From NCBI RefSeq assembly GCF_020410745.1, contig NZ_CP084528.1:558001-622000 (forward strand): a DNA stretch of 64,000 bases, read 5' to 3'. Below are positions 43,925 through 52,349 of the stretch, piece after piece. The DNA comes from Kaistella polysaccharea. Its GTDB lineage: Bacteria > Bacteroidota > Bacteroidia > Flavobacteriales > Weeksellaceae. Within the stretch, counting starts at the first letter, position 1; every line of letters starts with the position of its first letter. The notes beneath the pieces were generated by a model that was given only the letters and a program-made list of their open reading frames with translations, had not been told where the DNA came from and searched no databases. The position numbers and the translations under genes are program-made.

Positions 43925-43958
43925 AAAAAACCGGACTGAAAATTCAATCCGGTTTTTT
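43925..43958 (+). terminator. Terminator between the aminotransferase and convergent coiled-coil gene
   Basis: AACCGGA / TCCGGTT stem with an inner TGAA / TTCA extension and flanking A- and T-runs, so it can work in both directions. Confidence 0.88.
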
Positions 43959-43973
43959 ATATTTTAGAAATTA

Positions 43974-44753
43974 TTAAAATTTAATAATATCTTTCATTTT
44001 TTCATTTTCTTCGTTCACCATATCGTCGTCAACCAAGATTTTTCCTGAATGCTCATCAATGATGATTTTTTTACGTTGCGCAATCTCCATTTGTTTTTGG
44101 GGAGGAAGTGTAAAGAATGACCCTTTTGGAGCGCCTCTTTCTAATCCTACGACAGCCAGACCAGTTGGTGAACTCGTTCTAATTCTGTGATAAGAAGCCA
44201 ACAAACGCTCATCGATTTTCTTTGCAAATTCTTCAGATTTTCCAAGTAAAAAGTCTTCTTCTTTTTGAGTTTCAGAAACCAAATTTTCAAGCTCCTCTTT
44301 TTTAAATTTCAAGTGGTTCTTTAATTCTTCGATTTTAGTTGTCAATTCTTCCAAAGTTTCGTTCTTGTGACCGATTTTCGCGCCGAATTCGCCGATTCTC
44401 TTTTCAGACAACTGAATTTCTAAATCCTGGAATTCTATTTCTTTTTCTAAAGATTCGAATTCTTTATTATTCCGTACGTTATCCTGCTGAGCTTTATATT
44501 TTTCAATCAAAGATTTAGCATAATTAATAACTTCATTTTTGTTGTTGATTTCATCATTCTGAAGTTTAATCTCACTTTGGAATTTCTCTGCTCGTTTTTC
44601 CAAACCTTCAATCTCGATTTCTAAATCTTCAACTTCGATCGGCAATTCACCGCGTGTGCTGCGAATTTCATCCAATCGAGAATCAATAATTTGAAGATCG
44701 TATAATGCTCTTAGTTTTTCTTCAACGGAAATTTCTACAATTTTCTTTGCCAT
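43974..44753 (-). CDS. Coiled-coil protein of the DUF164 zinc-ribbon family lacking its cysteines
   Basis: A 259-aa protein: a long antiparallel coiled coil (about 10-190, rich in Glu/Lys heptads) followed by the small C-terminal domain of the DUF164/C4-type zinc-ribbon family. In that domain the Cys-containing knuckles are replaced: GLERGAPKGSFFTLPPQKQM and IIDEHSGKILVDDDM have no Cys. The coil resembles HP0958/FlgZ-type proteins, but no flagella are expected here. It lies 3 nt after the Nif3 gene, a pairing common in bacteria; function unknown. Confidence 0.85.
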   Translation of the reverse strand: MAKKIVEISVEEKLRALYDLQIIDSRLDEIRSTRGELPIEVEDLEIEIEGLEKRAEKFQSEIKLQNDEINNKNEVINYAKSLIEKYKAQQDNVRNNKEFESLEKEIEFQDLEIQLSEKRIGEFGAKIGHKNETLEELTTKIEELKNHLKFKKEELENLVSETQKEEDFLLGKSEEFAKKIDERLLASYHRIRTSSPTGLAVVGLERGAPKGSFFTLPPQKQMEIAQRKKIIIDEHSGKILVDDDMVNEENEKMKDIIKF

Positions 44754-44756
44754 ATT

Positions 44757-45854
44757 TTATAAAAAATAGTTTACAGGGTTGGTTTTCTCAGTAGATTTTG
44801 AGATGGCAAAGGTAGTGAATTTTTGTGATAAAATTTCAACTAAATGCTCAGTTACAAATTGTTCAGATTCAAAATGGCCGATATCACACAAGAGTATTTG
44901 ACCTTCGCTCCGGAAAAAATCGTGATATTTTAAATCGCCGGTAAGATAAGCGTCGCATCCCGAAGAAATTGCTGCTTCCAAACCACTCGCACCGCTTCCA
45001 CCCAGAACTCCTACACGCTTTATCTTTTTTCCTACAAAGTCTGAATGTCTAATAACCTTTAAATTAAATTTATTTTTAACGAAATTCAGAAAAGTATGTT
45101 CTTCTAGTTCTTCCTTCAAATCACCATATCTCCCTAAACCTAAGTATTGATTATCATTTTCAATTTTAATGATCTGATGCGCAACTTCTTCATAAGGATG
45201 TGTAAGATTCATCGCTTTTACGATATTTCGCTGCTTATGGCTTTCAAATACAACTGAAAGTAAAACTTCATCAGAATTTTCGCGTAAACCTACTTCTCCG
45301 GAAAATGGATTAGCGCCTTCCTTTGGACGGAATGTACCCTGCCCCGGAATTGAAAAACTGCATTCATCATAAAATCCGATATTTCCTGCACCGGCTTCAA
45401 ATAAAGAATTTTTAACCGCCTCCGCATTATCTTTCGGAACGAAAACTTCTAAAATCCGAAGTTGTTGGGAGGTCGGCATCAAAACTTTTTGGTTAATGAG
45501 CCCCAGTTCTTCACAGATTCTGAAATTTACACCAAAGTAATCATTGTCGAACGCTGTGTGAACGGCATAAATAGCAATTTTATTTTCTATTGCTTTCAGA
45601 ATCGTTTTTTCGACATAATTTTTTCCCGTGATGCTTTTTAATCCAGAAAATATGATAGGATGAAAAGTGATGATTAAATTTAAACCTTTATTAATTGCTT
45701 CTTCCACCACATTTTCCAACGCATCATGACAAACTAATATTCCGGAAACTTCTCGCGCAGGACTTCCACAAAGCAGTCCAACATTATCAAAATCTTCAGC
45801 CTGTGCTAAAGGAATTGTTTTTTCCAGCTCACCAATTACTTCATCTACTGTCAT
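44757..45854 (-). CDS. Nif3/YbgI-type dinuclear metal-centre protein with PII-like insert
   Basis: Nif3-like protein, 365 aa, sometimes called GTP cyclohydrolase 1 type 2 homolog though its reaction is unproven. Metal ligands are in NLIITFHPIIFSG and YAVHTAFDND near the N-terminus, and in GDLKYHDF and LLCDIGHFESEQF near the end. Between the two halves (about 125-235) is the PII/CutA-like insert (LRILEVFVPKDNAEAVKNSL, GQGTFRP, ANPFSG) seen in Bacillus YqfO. First gene of a pair with the DUF164-like protein. Confidence 0.92.
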   Translation of the reverse strand: MTVDEVIGELEKTIPLAQAEDFDNVGLLCGSPAREVSGILVCHDALENVVEEAINKGLNLIITFHPIIFSGLKSITGKNYVEKTILKAIENKIAIYAVHTAFDNDYFGVNFRICEELGLINQKVLMPTSQQLRILEVFVPKDNAEAVKNSLFEAGAGNIGFYDECSFSIPGQGTFRPKEGANPFSGEVGLRENSDEVLLSVVFESHKQRNIVKAMNLTHPYEEVAHQIIKIENDNQYLGLGRYGDLKEELEEHTFLNFVKNKFNLKVIRHSDFVGKKIKRVGVLGGSGASGLEAAISSGCDAYLTGDLKYHDFFRSEGQILLCDIGHFESEQFVTEHLVEILSQKFTTFAISKSTEKTNPVNYFL

Positions 45855-45909
45855 TTTATTATGTTTGTAGCGAATTTAGCGATTAATTTTAATTGGAACG
45901 ATAGGAAAA

Positions 45910-46737
45910 ATGGAAAGAGAACATAATTTTATCCCCGAAAGAACGAAATGGAAACGCCAGCTTTTCCGGATCATCTTTAAGTCAGACACCAAATTAGGAA
46001 AACTGTTTGACATCATGTTGTTGTTTCTTATTTTGCTAAGTACCTTCATCGTGATGATGGAAAGTGTAGAGGTTTACGACGCAAAACTTCATGTTATATT
46101 TGTAATTGTAGAAGTTGCTATCACTGTAATTTTCACTATTGAATATGCACTTCGGATTATAACATTAAGGAACAAAAAAGAATATATTTTCAGCTTTTTC
46201 GGTATTATTGATTTTTTGGCTATTCTTCCTTTTTATCTTAGTCTTTTCATTCCCATTACGAAGTATTTCCTTATTATCAGGATGTTAAGAATGCTGCGAA
46301 TTTTTAGAATCATGAATTTAATGGATTTCATGAATGACGGTTACTTCATTGTTAGAGCTTTACGAAACAGCTCCAGAAAAATTTATATATTCCTTTTATT
46401 TTTAATGATATTTTCAGTAATCGTAGGTTCGATGATGTTCATGGTTGAAGGTCACCGAGAAGGATTTGAAAGTATTCCCCAAAGCGTTTATTGGGCGGTT
46501 GTGACCGTAACTACGGTTGGATATGGTGATGTTTCACCGGGAACACCCTTGGGCAAGTTTCTTTCTGTACTTTTGATGTTGGCTGGTTATTCTATAATTG
46601 CTGTTCCGACCGGAATTGTAACGGCAGAAATGCGAAATAAAAGACAGGAAATAGGTAAATTTTGCGACCGTTGCGGAAATAATGATATCGATGATGACTC
46701 AAGATTTTGTAAAATTTGCGGAGAAAAAATTGTATAA
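45910..46737 (+). CDS. Kv-type six-TM potassium channel with C-terminal zinc ribbon
   Basis: Voltage-gated-type ion channel, 275 aa. Six hydrophobic segments; an S4-like helix with spaced Arg (IIRMLRMLRIFRIMNLMDF); a pore loop with K+ selectivity filter TVGYGD (202-207) after SVYWAVVTVT; and S6 (LSVLLMLAGYSIIAVPTGIV). After S6 the cytoplasmic tail ends in a compact zinc ribbon: CDRCGNNDIDDDSRFCKICG, two CxxC knuckles. The ribbon may sense metal or redox state or drive assembly; that is inference. Divergent from Nif3. Confidence 0.92.
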   Translation: MEREHNFIPERTKWKRQLFRIIFKSDTKLGKLFDIMLLFLILLSTFIVMMESVEVYDAKLHVIFVIVEVAITVIFTIEYALRIITLRNKKEYIFSFFGIIDFLAILPFYLSLFIPITKYFLIIRMLRMLRIFRIMNLMDFMNDGYFIVRALRNSSRKIYIFLLFLMIFSVIVGSMMFMVEGHREGFESIPQSVYWAVVTVTTVGYGDVSPGTPLGKFLSVLLMLAGYSIIAVPTGIVTAEMRNKRQEIGKFCDRCGNNDIDDDSRFCKICGEKIV

Positions 46738-46739
46738 AA

Positions 46740-46765
46740 GAAGGCGCATCGTAAAATGCACCTTC
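46740..46765. terminator. Possible weak terminator hairpin after the channel gene
   Basis: 10-bp stem GAAGGCGCAT / ATGCACCTTC with one mismatch and a 6-nt loop, directly after the channel stop. No T-run on the plus strand; on the minus strand it is followed by TTTTATAC. Direction uncertain. Confidence 0.4.
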
Positions 46766-47096
46766 AATCGTTCTCAATGTTTCACGCTTTTTTAATCTTT
46801 ACTATTAAAAAATTCTAATCAATCTCGGAGTGCAAAGTTTCTACTTTCGCTTGTACTGGTTATTAGTATTCACCCAATTGTTAGCTTTTTTTGAAATTTA
46901 AAAATTTAACGTGTGAGAAATTTTTTAATTACAAAAAATATTTTCCGCAAAAACCTAACTGGTATAAATGTGCCATAGCAATATTTTTGTTTATCAAATA
47001 TAGAATTTATCTGGCATTAATCATTAAGTAAAATAACCCTATTAATTGGTATTACGTAGTTATTAGTAAGTAGAACAGAAAAATAAGAAATAACAT
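46766..47096. other. Gene-free AT-rich stretch
   Basis: About 330 nt between the channel gene and the terminator of the surface-protein gene. I see no ORF, tRNA or strong hairpin. It is bounded by two hairpins that both have T-rich tracts on the minus strand. Confidence 0.5.
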
Positions 47097-47122
47097 AAAA
47101 AAAGTGCATCAAAGATGCACTT
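47097..47122 (-). terminator. Terminator after the surface-protein gene
   Basis: 9-bp perfect stem AAGTGCATC / GATGCACTT (47102-47122) with a 3-nt loop, followed on the minus strand by a T7 run. Confidence 0.9.
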
Positions 47123-47151
47123 CCCTCATTTGTGTTTTGCAGTATAAAAAT

Positions 47152-48009
47152 TTAATCCTTGAATAATGATATTCTTGTGATTGATTCAACGGTGAGAGTA
47201 ACAGAAATATCTGATTGAACAAATAATTGATATCCAGCACCTGGCGCAAGACTATCAGGATCCGCAATAGTATAAAAATAAAAAGTTAGCGTATTTCCTG
47301 CATCCTTTGATCCACCAGGGATTACCTGAACAGATGTAACATTAAAACCGGAGTCAGGATTTTCGAAAATTGCCCGCACGGAGCCTGTGGCATTGTCACC
47401 TGGAGTTACAGTTGTTATCACCCTCCAGACGTGAACTTGACCTGGTACAGGATTCTCTCTCCACCTTTGTGTAGCAGGTGTAGTTCCTTGATAAATAGTG
47501 CTTGTATTTCCTGGAAATGGAATAGAGGTTTCGGGCCAACTGGTTGTCGGTGATGGGGCAAAAATTAATGGTGTATTATACAAAACCTGTACTTTAGGTC
47601 CGTATGAATTACCACTATGATTAAGTGAATACGACGGCTTAACTCCGCCTGCTCCAGAATTAATTTTTACTACGCCATCATTGCCTGCAAGAGAAGATGA
47701 TGTAACAAATAATTGTTTCCACAAAGTACCATCCCAATATTGGAAAGCATTGGTTGTGGTGTTGAAAATAAGCGTTCCTTCACTTAAAGCTGGATTAACA
47801 ACTCCTGCAGGTGGAACTGTCGCGGGATTGTTGTCGGCAAGGTTCGCATCCCGTTCTGCATCAGTAAGTTTAGGAATTAGAATTCCTTTTTCATTAGAAT
47901 GAATGTCTAAAACAGTTGCTCCGTTGGGTGTCGTTGTGTTTATTCCGACCTGAGCATTCATAAAAATGCCCCATGCAAGTAAAATTGCAAAAGTAAATTT
48001 CTTTTTCAT
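47152..48009 (-). CDS. Secreted/cell-surface protein with VGINT-type N-terminus
   Basis: An exported 285-aa protein from ATG 48009. The signal peptide KKKFTFAILLAWGIFMNAQ is followed by VGINTTTPNGATVLDI and GILIPKLTDAERD, the opening typical of many Flavobacteriia surface proteins. Next come TLIFNTTTNAFQYWDGTLWK and a Gly/Ser/Thr/Pro-rich mature domain with little charge. No sorting domain is seen at the C-terminus. The 13 residues upstream of the chosen Met (frame from 48048) are not part of a signal peptide. Function unknown; adhesion or matrix role is possible. Confidence 0.8.
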   Translation of the reverse strand: MKKKFTFAILLAWGIFMNAQVGINTTTPNGATVLDIHSNEKGILIPKLTDAERDANLADNNPATVPPAGVVNPALSEGTLIFNTTTNAFQYWDGTLWKQLFVTSSSLAGNDGVVKINSGAGGVKPSYSLNHSGNSYGPKVQVLYNTPLIFAPSPTTSWPETSIPFPGNTSTIYQGTTPATQRWRENPVPGQVHVWRVITTVTPGDNATGSVRAIFENPDSGFNVTSVQVIPGGSKDAGNTLTFYFYTIADPDSLAPGAGYQLFVQSDISVTLTVESITRISLFKD

Positions 48010-48253
48010 ATCGATGTTTTTTGTTTTTACGAAGTTACGGCTAATCAACTTTGATAATATACAGTGAAAACACCCTTTTATTAAATATAATTCGTTTTAG
48101 TGCCGGAACTGTTAAATATTATACCTCTGTTTACGAAAATGTTAAAATATTTAACAATTAAGTAATTGTCAAAAATGGTGACCGGAAAATATTTTTGATG
48201 AGCATAACAATCAAACTATTTGATATTTCCCAACAATGAAGCTGAGTTTCTAC

Positions 48254-48289
48254 AAAAAATAAACACTCCAAAAATTTGGAGTGTTTATT
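48254..48289 (-). terminator. Terminator after the cyclophilin-FKBP gene
   Basis: 15-bp perfect stem AATAAACACTCCAAA / TTTGGAGTGTTTATT (48258-48289) with a 2-nt centre and a T-run on the minus strand. Confidence 0.92.
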
Positions 48290-48320
48290 AAATTTGGGTA
48301 AATAAATACCAAAAAATATT

Positions 48321-49445
48321 CTATTTTGTGGCTGCAGAATTAATCTTTACAAGCTGAACATCAAAAATAAGCCAAGCATTTGGTGGAATTACACCGGCAG
48401 CGCCTCTTGCACCATAACCTAATTCAGATGGAATTAGCAATGTAGCAGATTCTCCTTCGTTCAACAGAAGTATTCCTTCGTCCCAACCTTTAATAACCTG
48501 TCCAACTCCAATAGGGATTTCAATAGGCTCATTTCTTTTAAAAGAAGAATCAAATTCCGTCCCGTCAACCAGTTTACCAGCATAATGTACAGAAACATCA
48601 TCTCCTACTTTTGGTTTTCTTCCTTCAGTAGATTCTGTAATTTTATAATAAAGTCCAGAAGGTGTTGATTGCATTCCCGCTTTTAAATCATCAACCATTT
48701 TTTGTTGATTGGAAGCAAATTCCTCTGCTTTTTCCTTTTTATCAGCTTCTATTTTCTCTAGAATTGCTTTGTTATTCTCTTTGATTTTACCTTTTCCTTC
48801 ATTGAAGATTTTGGCTGCGTCATAAGATTTATATTCATCGCCTTTCGTAAAAACAGATACTTTTTCCAAGACGACATCGGTTTTTGGTTTATCCTGTGGG
48901 CCTTTTTCCACGTTTGCGATTGTATCAATTACTTCAATTCCGTCAATTACTTTACCGAAGACCGTATGTTTACCGTCTAACCACGGCGTTGCAATTTCAG
49001 TAATGAAAAATTGAGAACCGTTTGTATTCGGACCTGAGTTTGCCATTGACAAAATTCCTTTTCCGGAATGTGTTAGGTCATTTTTTTCATCTTCGAATTT
49101 GTAACCCGGATCGCCCATTCCAGTACCTTTTGGATCGCCACCTTGGATCATAAAATCTTTGATCACACGGTGGAAAATAGTTCCGTCATAAAAAGGAACT
49201 CCTTTTCCTTTTGCTTTGTTATCGATTTTACCTTCGGCTAATCCGACAAAATTAGCGACCGTAACTGGTGCTTTTTTATCTTCTAATTGTACGATCATAT
49301 TTCCTTTAGAAGTTTGGAAATTGGCGTAAAGGCCATCTTTTAAGCCTGCGTAAGTTTCTTTGTCTACATTCATTTTTTTATAAATTGGGGTGCAACTTGT
49401 GAGTGATATCGCTGCTAATGCGATTAATAAATTTTTTTTTATCAT
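48321..49445 (-). CDS. Dual immunophilin lipoprotein: cyclophilin plus FKBP
   Basis: Peptidyl-prolyl isomerase lipoprotein, 374 aa. The signal peptide IKKNLLIALAAISLTSC ends at the lipid Cys. A cyclophilin domain (about 40-200) has FHRVIKDFMIQGGDPKGTG, GILSMANSGPNTNGSQFFIT and WLDGKHTVFGKV. A charged coiled linker (about 215-260) leads to an FKBP domain (about 265-370) with VSVHYAGKLVDGTEFDSS, GQVIKGWDEGIL, SELGYGARGAAGVIPPNAWL and IFDVQLV. It probably assists folding at the outer or inner membrane face. It lies 3 nt after the FKBP-like gldI gene, so both are co-transcribed. Confidence 0.95.
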   Translation of the reverse strand: MIKKNLLIALAAISLTSCTPIYKKMNVDKETYAGLKDGLYANFQTSKGNMIVQLEDKKAPVTVANFVGLAEGKIDNKAKGKGVPFYDGTIFHRVIKDFMIQGGDPKGTGMGDPGYKFEDEKNDLTHSGKGILSMANSGPNTNGSQFFITEIATPWLDGKHTVFGKVIDGIEVIDTIANVEKGPQDKPKTDVVLEKVSVFTKGDEYKSYDAAKIFNEGKGKIKENNKAILEKIEADKKEKAEEFASNQQKMVDDLKAGMQSTPSGLYYKITESTEGRKPKVGDDVSVHYAGKLVDGTEFDSSFKRNEPIEIPIGVGQVIKGWDEGILLLNEGESATLLIPSELGYGARGAAGVIPPNAWLIFDVQLVKINSAATK

Positions 49446-49448
49446 ATT

Positions 49449-49958
49449 TTACAATACTTTAAGTTTAATAATAAGCGGCATATCAGTAGAAATTCGATCA
49501 CCATCACCAACCGCGCCGTAACCCAGTGCAGATGGAATCAGAAGTATTACTTCTTCGCCTTTATTTATATAGCGAAGTGCATCTTCTATTGGTTTTAATT
49601 CTTCGAAACGCCCAAATGTCACATTTATATTTTTTATTGGATCATCATAAAGTTTGACCCAATCAAAATCGTAAATTTCATATTGATATGAAATTATTTC
49701 ACCATTTGTCTTTCTGGACCGATCGTGTAAATTTCCTACGTTTATCCAGTAATTTGAACTGGTCGCTTCATAATTTTCTGCCTGAGATTTTATCCAATCT
49801 TCAATCTGACTTTTTTCTAAAAGATTCAGCATTTTAGTCCGCTCTCGGGAAGTTTGTAAATCTTCCTGACTTAGGGATTTCCCCGCAGGCGAATAGGAAG
49901 GTGTATGTTTAATACATCCTACCAAAGCAAATAAACAAAGTAAAATAACAGGCTTCAT
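49449..49958 (-). CDS. gldI: GldI-like FKBP-type peptidyl-prolyl isomerase lipoprotein
   Basis: A 169-aa lipoprotein: KPVILLCLFALVGC with lipobox LVGC, a helical stretch (REERTKMLNLLEKSQIEDWI-like), and a C-terminal FKBP core (KGEEVILLIPSALGYGAVGD and IKLKVL). Gliding-motility-associated PPIase GldI has this size and layout in Flavobacteriia. The FKBP substrate loop is shortened, which GldI also shows. The next gene, 3 nt downstream, encodes another FKBP lipoprotein. Many Chryseobacterium-type bacteria are non-gliding yet keep Gld proteins for type IX secretion. GldI assignment is by recall. Confidence 0.75.
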   Translation of the reverse strand: MKPVILLCLFALVGCIKHTPSYSPAGKSLSQEDLQTSRERTKMLNLLEKSQIEDWIKSQAENYEATSSNYWINVGNLHDRSRKTNGEIISYQYEIYDFDWVKLYDDPIKNINVTFGRFEELKPIEDALRYINKGEEVILLIPSALGYGAVGDGDRISTDMPLIIKLKVL

Positions 49959-50001
49959 AAAACTTCTGCGAAAATAAGCATTTCGATTTAGATGCTAAAA
50001 C

Positions 50002-50030
50002 AAAAAACTGGGAACCTCGATTCCCAGTTT
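50002..50030 (-). terminator. Terminator after ilvE
   Basis: Perfect 10-bp stem AAACTGGGAA / TTCCCAGTTT with a 6-nt loop and a T6 run on the minus strand. Confidence 0.92.
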
Positions 50031-50059
50031 CTAAATATCTAAAAAATATAGCCTAAATA

Positions 50060-51121
50060 TTAAAGTTTCGGCTCAACTTTATATCTCCAACCAAATGGAT
50101 CTTCAGCATTATTTGTCTGTATATCAACCAAATCTTTTTGTAGAGTCAATGCGAAACTTTCCTCCATCGTTAATTTTGGAAGTTCAAGTTTATTACCTTT
50201 ATAACCAATTGCTTTAAAAACACTTGTTACTACAGCAGTTCCAACGCCCCAAATCTCTTTTAAAGTTCCATTTTCATGAGCTTCGACTACTGTTTTCACT
50301 GATATCGGTTCTACTTTTAATTCGATTCCTCTTTTTTCAGCAAGTTTAATAAAACTGTCGCGCGTAATTCCATCTAATATTTTTTCAGAAGTTGGCGGCG
50401 TATAAATCGTATCATTAATTCTCACAAAAACATTCATCGTTCCACTTTCCTCAAAATACTCGTGGGTAGAATCATCAGTCCAGATAATTTGCTCGTAACC
50501 TTCATCATTTGCCAATTTGGTCGGATAAAAAGCGGCAGCATAATTACCCGCAGCTTTTGCAAAACCTACTCCACCGTTCGCGGCTCTGGAATAATAATCA
50601 GATATTTTCACAGATACAGGCTCAGAATAATAACTTTTCGCTGGTGTTGCTACAATTGCAAACATATATTTATTGGCAATTCTTGCTTTCAATGCTTCTT
50701 CTGTAGCGAAAATCAAGGGGCGAATATAAAGAGAGTTTCCTTCACCATAAGGAATCCAGTCTCTGTCTAAATCTACCAAAGCTTTCAAACCTTCTAAAAA
50801 CATTTCTTCCGTAACTGCTGGCATTGCCAAACGGCTTGCAGATTTATTTATACGTGCAAAATTCTTTTCTGGTCTGAAAAGAAAGATATCACCATCTTTA
50901 TCTTTGTAAGCCTTCATACCTTCAAAACAAGCCTGACCATAATTTACTCCCATCATCGCTGGAGAAAAAGGAAGTGGTCCATAAGGAACAAGCTTCACAT
51001 CACCCCATTTCCCGTCTTCATATTCACAGATAATCATGTGATCTATAAATGTATTTCCAAACGCAAAATTGTTAGGATCAAAAGTAGAAATTCTAGGATT
51101 AGTAGATTTTTGAATTATCAT
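50060..51121 (-). CDS. ilvE: Branched-chain amino acid aminotransferase
   Basis: Fold-type IV PLP transaminase for Leu/Ile/Val, 353 aa, of the larger (eukaryote-like) branched-chain aminotransferase subgroup. Motifs: GVNYGQACFEGMKAYKDKDG, LFRPEKNFARINKSASRLAM, PLP lysine in GGVGFAKAAGNYAAA, EYFEESGTMNVFV, and DGITRDSFIKLAEKRGI. The C-terminal GTAVVTSVFKAIGY binds the PLP phosphate. It has a consensus promoter (51147-51176) and its own terminator, so it is monocistronic. Confidence 0.96.
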   Translation of the reverse strand: MIIQKSTNPRISTFDPNNFAFGNTFIDHMIICEYEDGKWGDVKLVPYGPLPFSPAMMGVNYGQACFEGMKAYKDKDGDIFLFRPEKNFARINKSASRLAMPAVTEEMFLEGLKALVDLDRDWIPYGEGNSLYIRPLIFATEEALKARIANKYMFAIVATPAKSYYSEPVSVKISDYYSRAANGGVGFAKAAGNYAAAFYPTKLANDEGYEQIIWTDDSTHEYFEESGTMNVFVRINDTIYTPPTSEKILDGITRDSFIKLAEKRGIELKVEPISVKTVVEAHENGTLKEIWGVGTAVVTSVFKAIGYKGNKLELPKLTMEESFALTLQKDLVDIQTNNAEDPFGWRYKVEPKL

Positions 51122-51146
51122 TTTTAAAATTTTTGTTGATGTTCTA

Positions 51147-51176
51147 CAAATTTAATATAATTTTTTAAATTTCAAA
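51147..51176 (-). promoter_or_regulatory. Promoter of ilvE
   Basis: Minus-strand TTTG (51173-51176), 18-nt spacer and TAAATTTG (51147-51154), a near-ideal -33/-7 pair, 25 nt before the ilvE ATG. Confidence 0.8.
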
Positions 51177-51185
51177 ATTTTAAAT

Positions 51186-51193
51186 TAATTTTG
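51186..51193 (+). promoter_or_regulatory. -7 box TAATTTTG of mnmD
   Basis: Perfect TAnnTTTG box ending 12 nt before ATG 51206. It contains the alternative TTG start at 51191, which is therefore unlikely. Confidence 0.55.
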
Positions 51194-51205
51194 GAAAAAA
51201 TTAGC

Positions 51206-51892
51206 ATGAAACGGGAAATAAAAACAACCTCTGATGGTAGTAAAACATTATATATCAATGATTTAAATGAAAGCTATCATTCACAGCATGGCGCCCTTCA
51301 AGAAGCTCAACATGTCTTTATTGATAATGGATTAATATTATTAGATAATTATGATATTCATATTTTAGAACTGGGTTTAGGAACAGGTCTTAATGTTTTG
51401 GTCACAATTAATGAATTTATGAAAACTGATAAAAATCATACGATTCACTATTACGCGATAGAAAAATATCCCGTAAACAAAGATGAACTTGAAATTTTAG
51501 ATTACGGTTCATTTTTCGAACTTGATCTCGTAAAAGATTCCTATTACAAAATCCATGATGCAGAATGGAATTTACCTCTAGAAATTATTCCCAATTTTAT
51601 CTTAACCAAATATAAAAACGATTTTTTCGATCTACCCAAACTTAATATGAAGTTGATCGATCTGGTATATTTTGATTGCTTTGGTGCGCGCGTACAACCT
51701 GATTTATGGGAAAAACCTCTTTTTGAAATGGTCGCAAATAAAATGGCTGATGGTGCATTATTAACGACTTACTCTTCGAAAGGAAGCGTTCGTAGAATTC
51801 TACAAGATTTAAATTTTAAAGTGGAAAAAAAAGCTGGCCCACCTGGAAAACGGGAAATGATTAATGCTTATAAAATGCCTCAAAAAGTGTAA
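51206..51892 (+). CDS. mnmD: tRNA 5-methylaminomethyl-2-thiouridine methyltransferase MnmD
   Basis: SAM-dependent methyltransferase of the wobble uridine of tRNA, 228 aa from ATG 51206. MnmD-like signatures: TSDGSKTLYINDLNESYHSQ, HGALQEAQHVFI, SAM motif ILELGLGTGLNVLVT, YAIEKYPV, DLVYFDCFGARVQPDLWEKP and LLTTYSSKGSVRRIL, then KKAGPPGKREM. The methyltransferase stands alone, as MnmD rather than the fused MnmC of E. coli. The upstream in-frame TTG (51191) is inside the -7 box. Confidence 0.9.
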   Translation: MKREIKTTSDGSKTLYINDLNESYHSQHGALQEAQHVFIDNGLILLDNYDIHILELGLGTGLNVLVTINEFMKTDKNHTIHYYAIEKYPVNKDELEILDYGSFFELDLVKDSYYKIHDAEWNLPLEIIPNFILTKYKNDFFDLPKLNMKLIDLVYFDCFGARVQPDLWEKPLFEMVANKMADGALLTTYSSKGSVRRILQDLNFKVEKKAGPPGKREMINAYKMPQKV

Positions 51893-51904
51893 GTCATAAA
51901 TTAC

Positions 51905-51912
51905 TAACTTTG
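51905..51912 (+). promoter_or_regulatory. -7 box TAACTTTG of the Nudix gene
   Basis: Perfect TAnnTTTG box, 20 nt before ATG 51933 and 12 nt after the mnmD stop; no clear -33 TTG. Confidence 0.45.
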
Positions 51913-51932
51913 TTTTTATAGAAAAAATACCA

Positions 51933-52349
51933 ATGATTGATAAAATTAACGTTCGCGTTTATGTAGCCATTCTAAAAGACAATAAAATTCTTGCTTTGCA
52001 CGAAGAATACGTGGGCCAACAACTGTTAAAATTTCCTGGTGGAGGGTTGGAATTCGGTGAGAGTGTTATCGAATGTCTTCAACGCGAATTAGATGAAGAG
52101 CTCAACATTAAAGTAAAAAATATCACTCATCTTTACACGCAAGAAGATTTTATTGTGTCCAAGTTTCGCGATAATGAACAACTTTTAAGTATCTATTATG
52201 AAGCAGAAATGATTGATGAAAAAGAGCTCCTCATTATGGATCCTTGTATTGAAAAAATAGAATGGATTTCCCTCAGCGAAGAAGAAAATCCATTTTTATT
52301 ACCTGTTGATAAGGTTGTGTTTGAAGTGCTTAAAAAGAAATATTTATAG
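51933..52349 (+). CDS. Nudix hydrolase
   Basis: Small pyrophosphohydrolase, 138 aa. The Nudix box reads GGLEFGESVIECLQRELDEE followed by LNI, with G-x5-E-x7-R-E-x-x-E-E intact; the usual final Gly is Asn. The N-terminus (NVRVYVAILKDNKILALHEE) matches the core beta sheet. Substrate, such as a damaged nucleotide or NDP-sugar, cannot be inferred. The gene has its own -7 box and overlaps the end of the convergent S1/P1 nuclease gene by 6 nt. Confidence 0.9.
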   Translation: MIDKINVRVYVAILKDNKILALHEEYVGQQLLKFPGGGLEFGESVIECLQRELDEELNIKVKNITHLYTQEDFIVSKFRDNEQLLSIYYEAEMIDEKELLIMDPCIEKIEWISLSEEENPFLLPVDKVVFEVLKKKYL

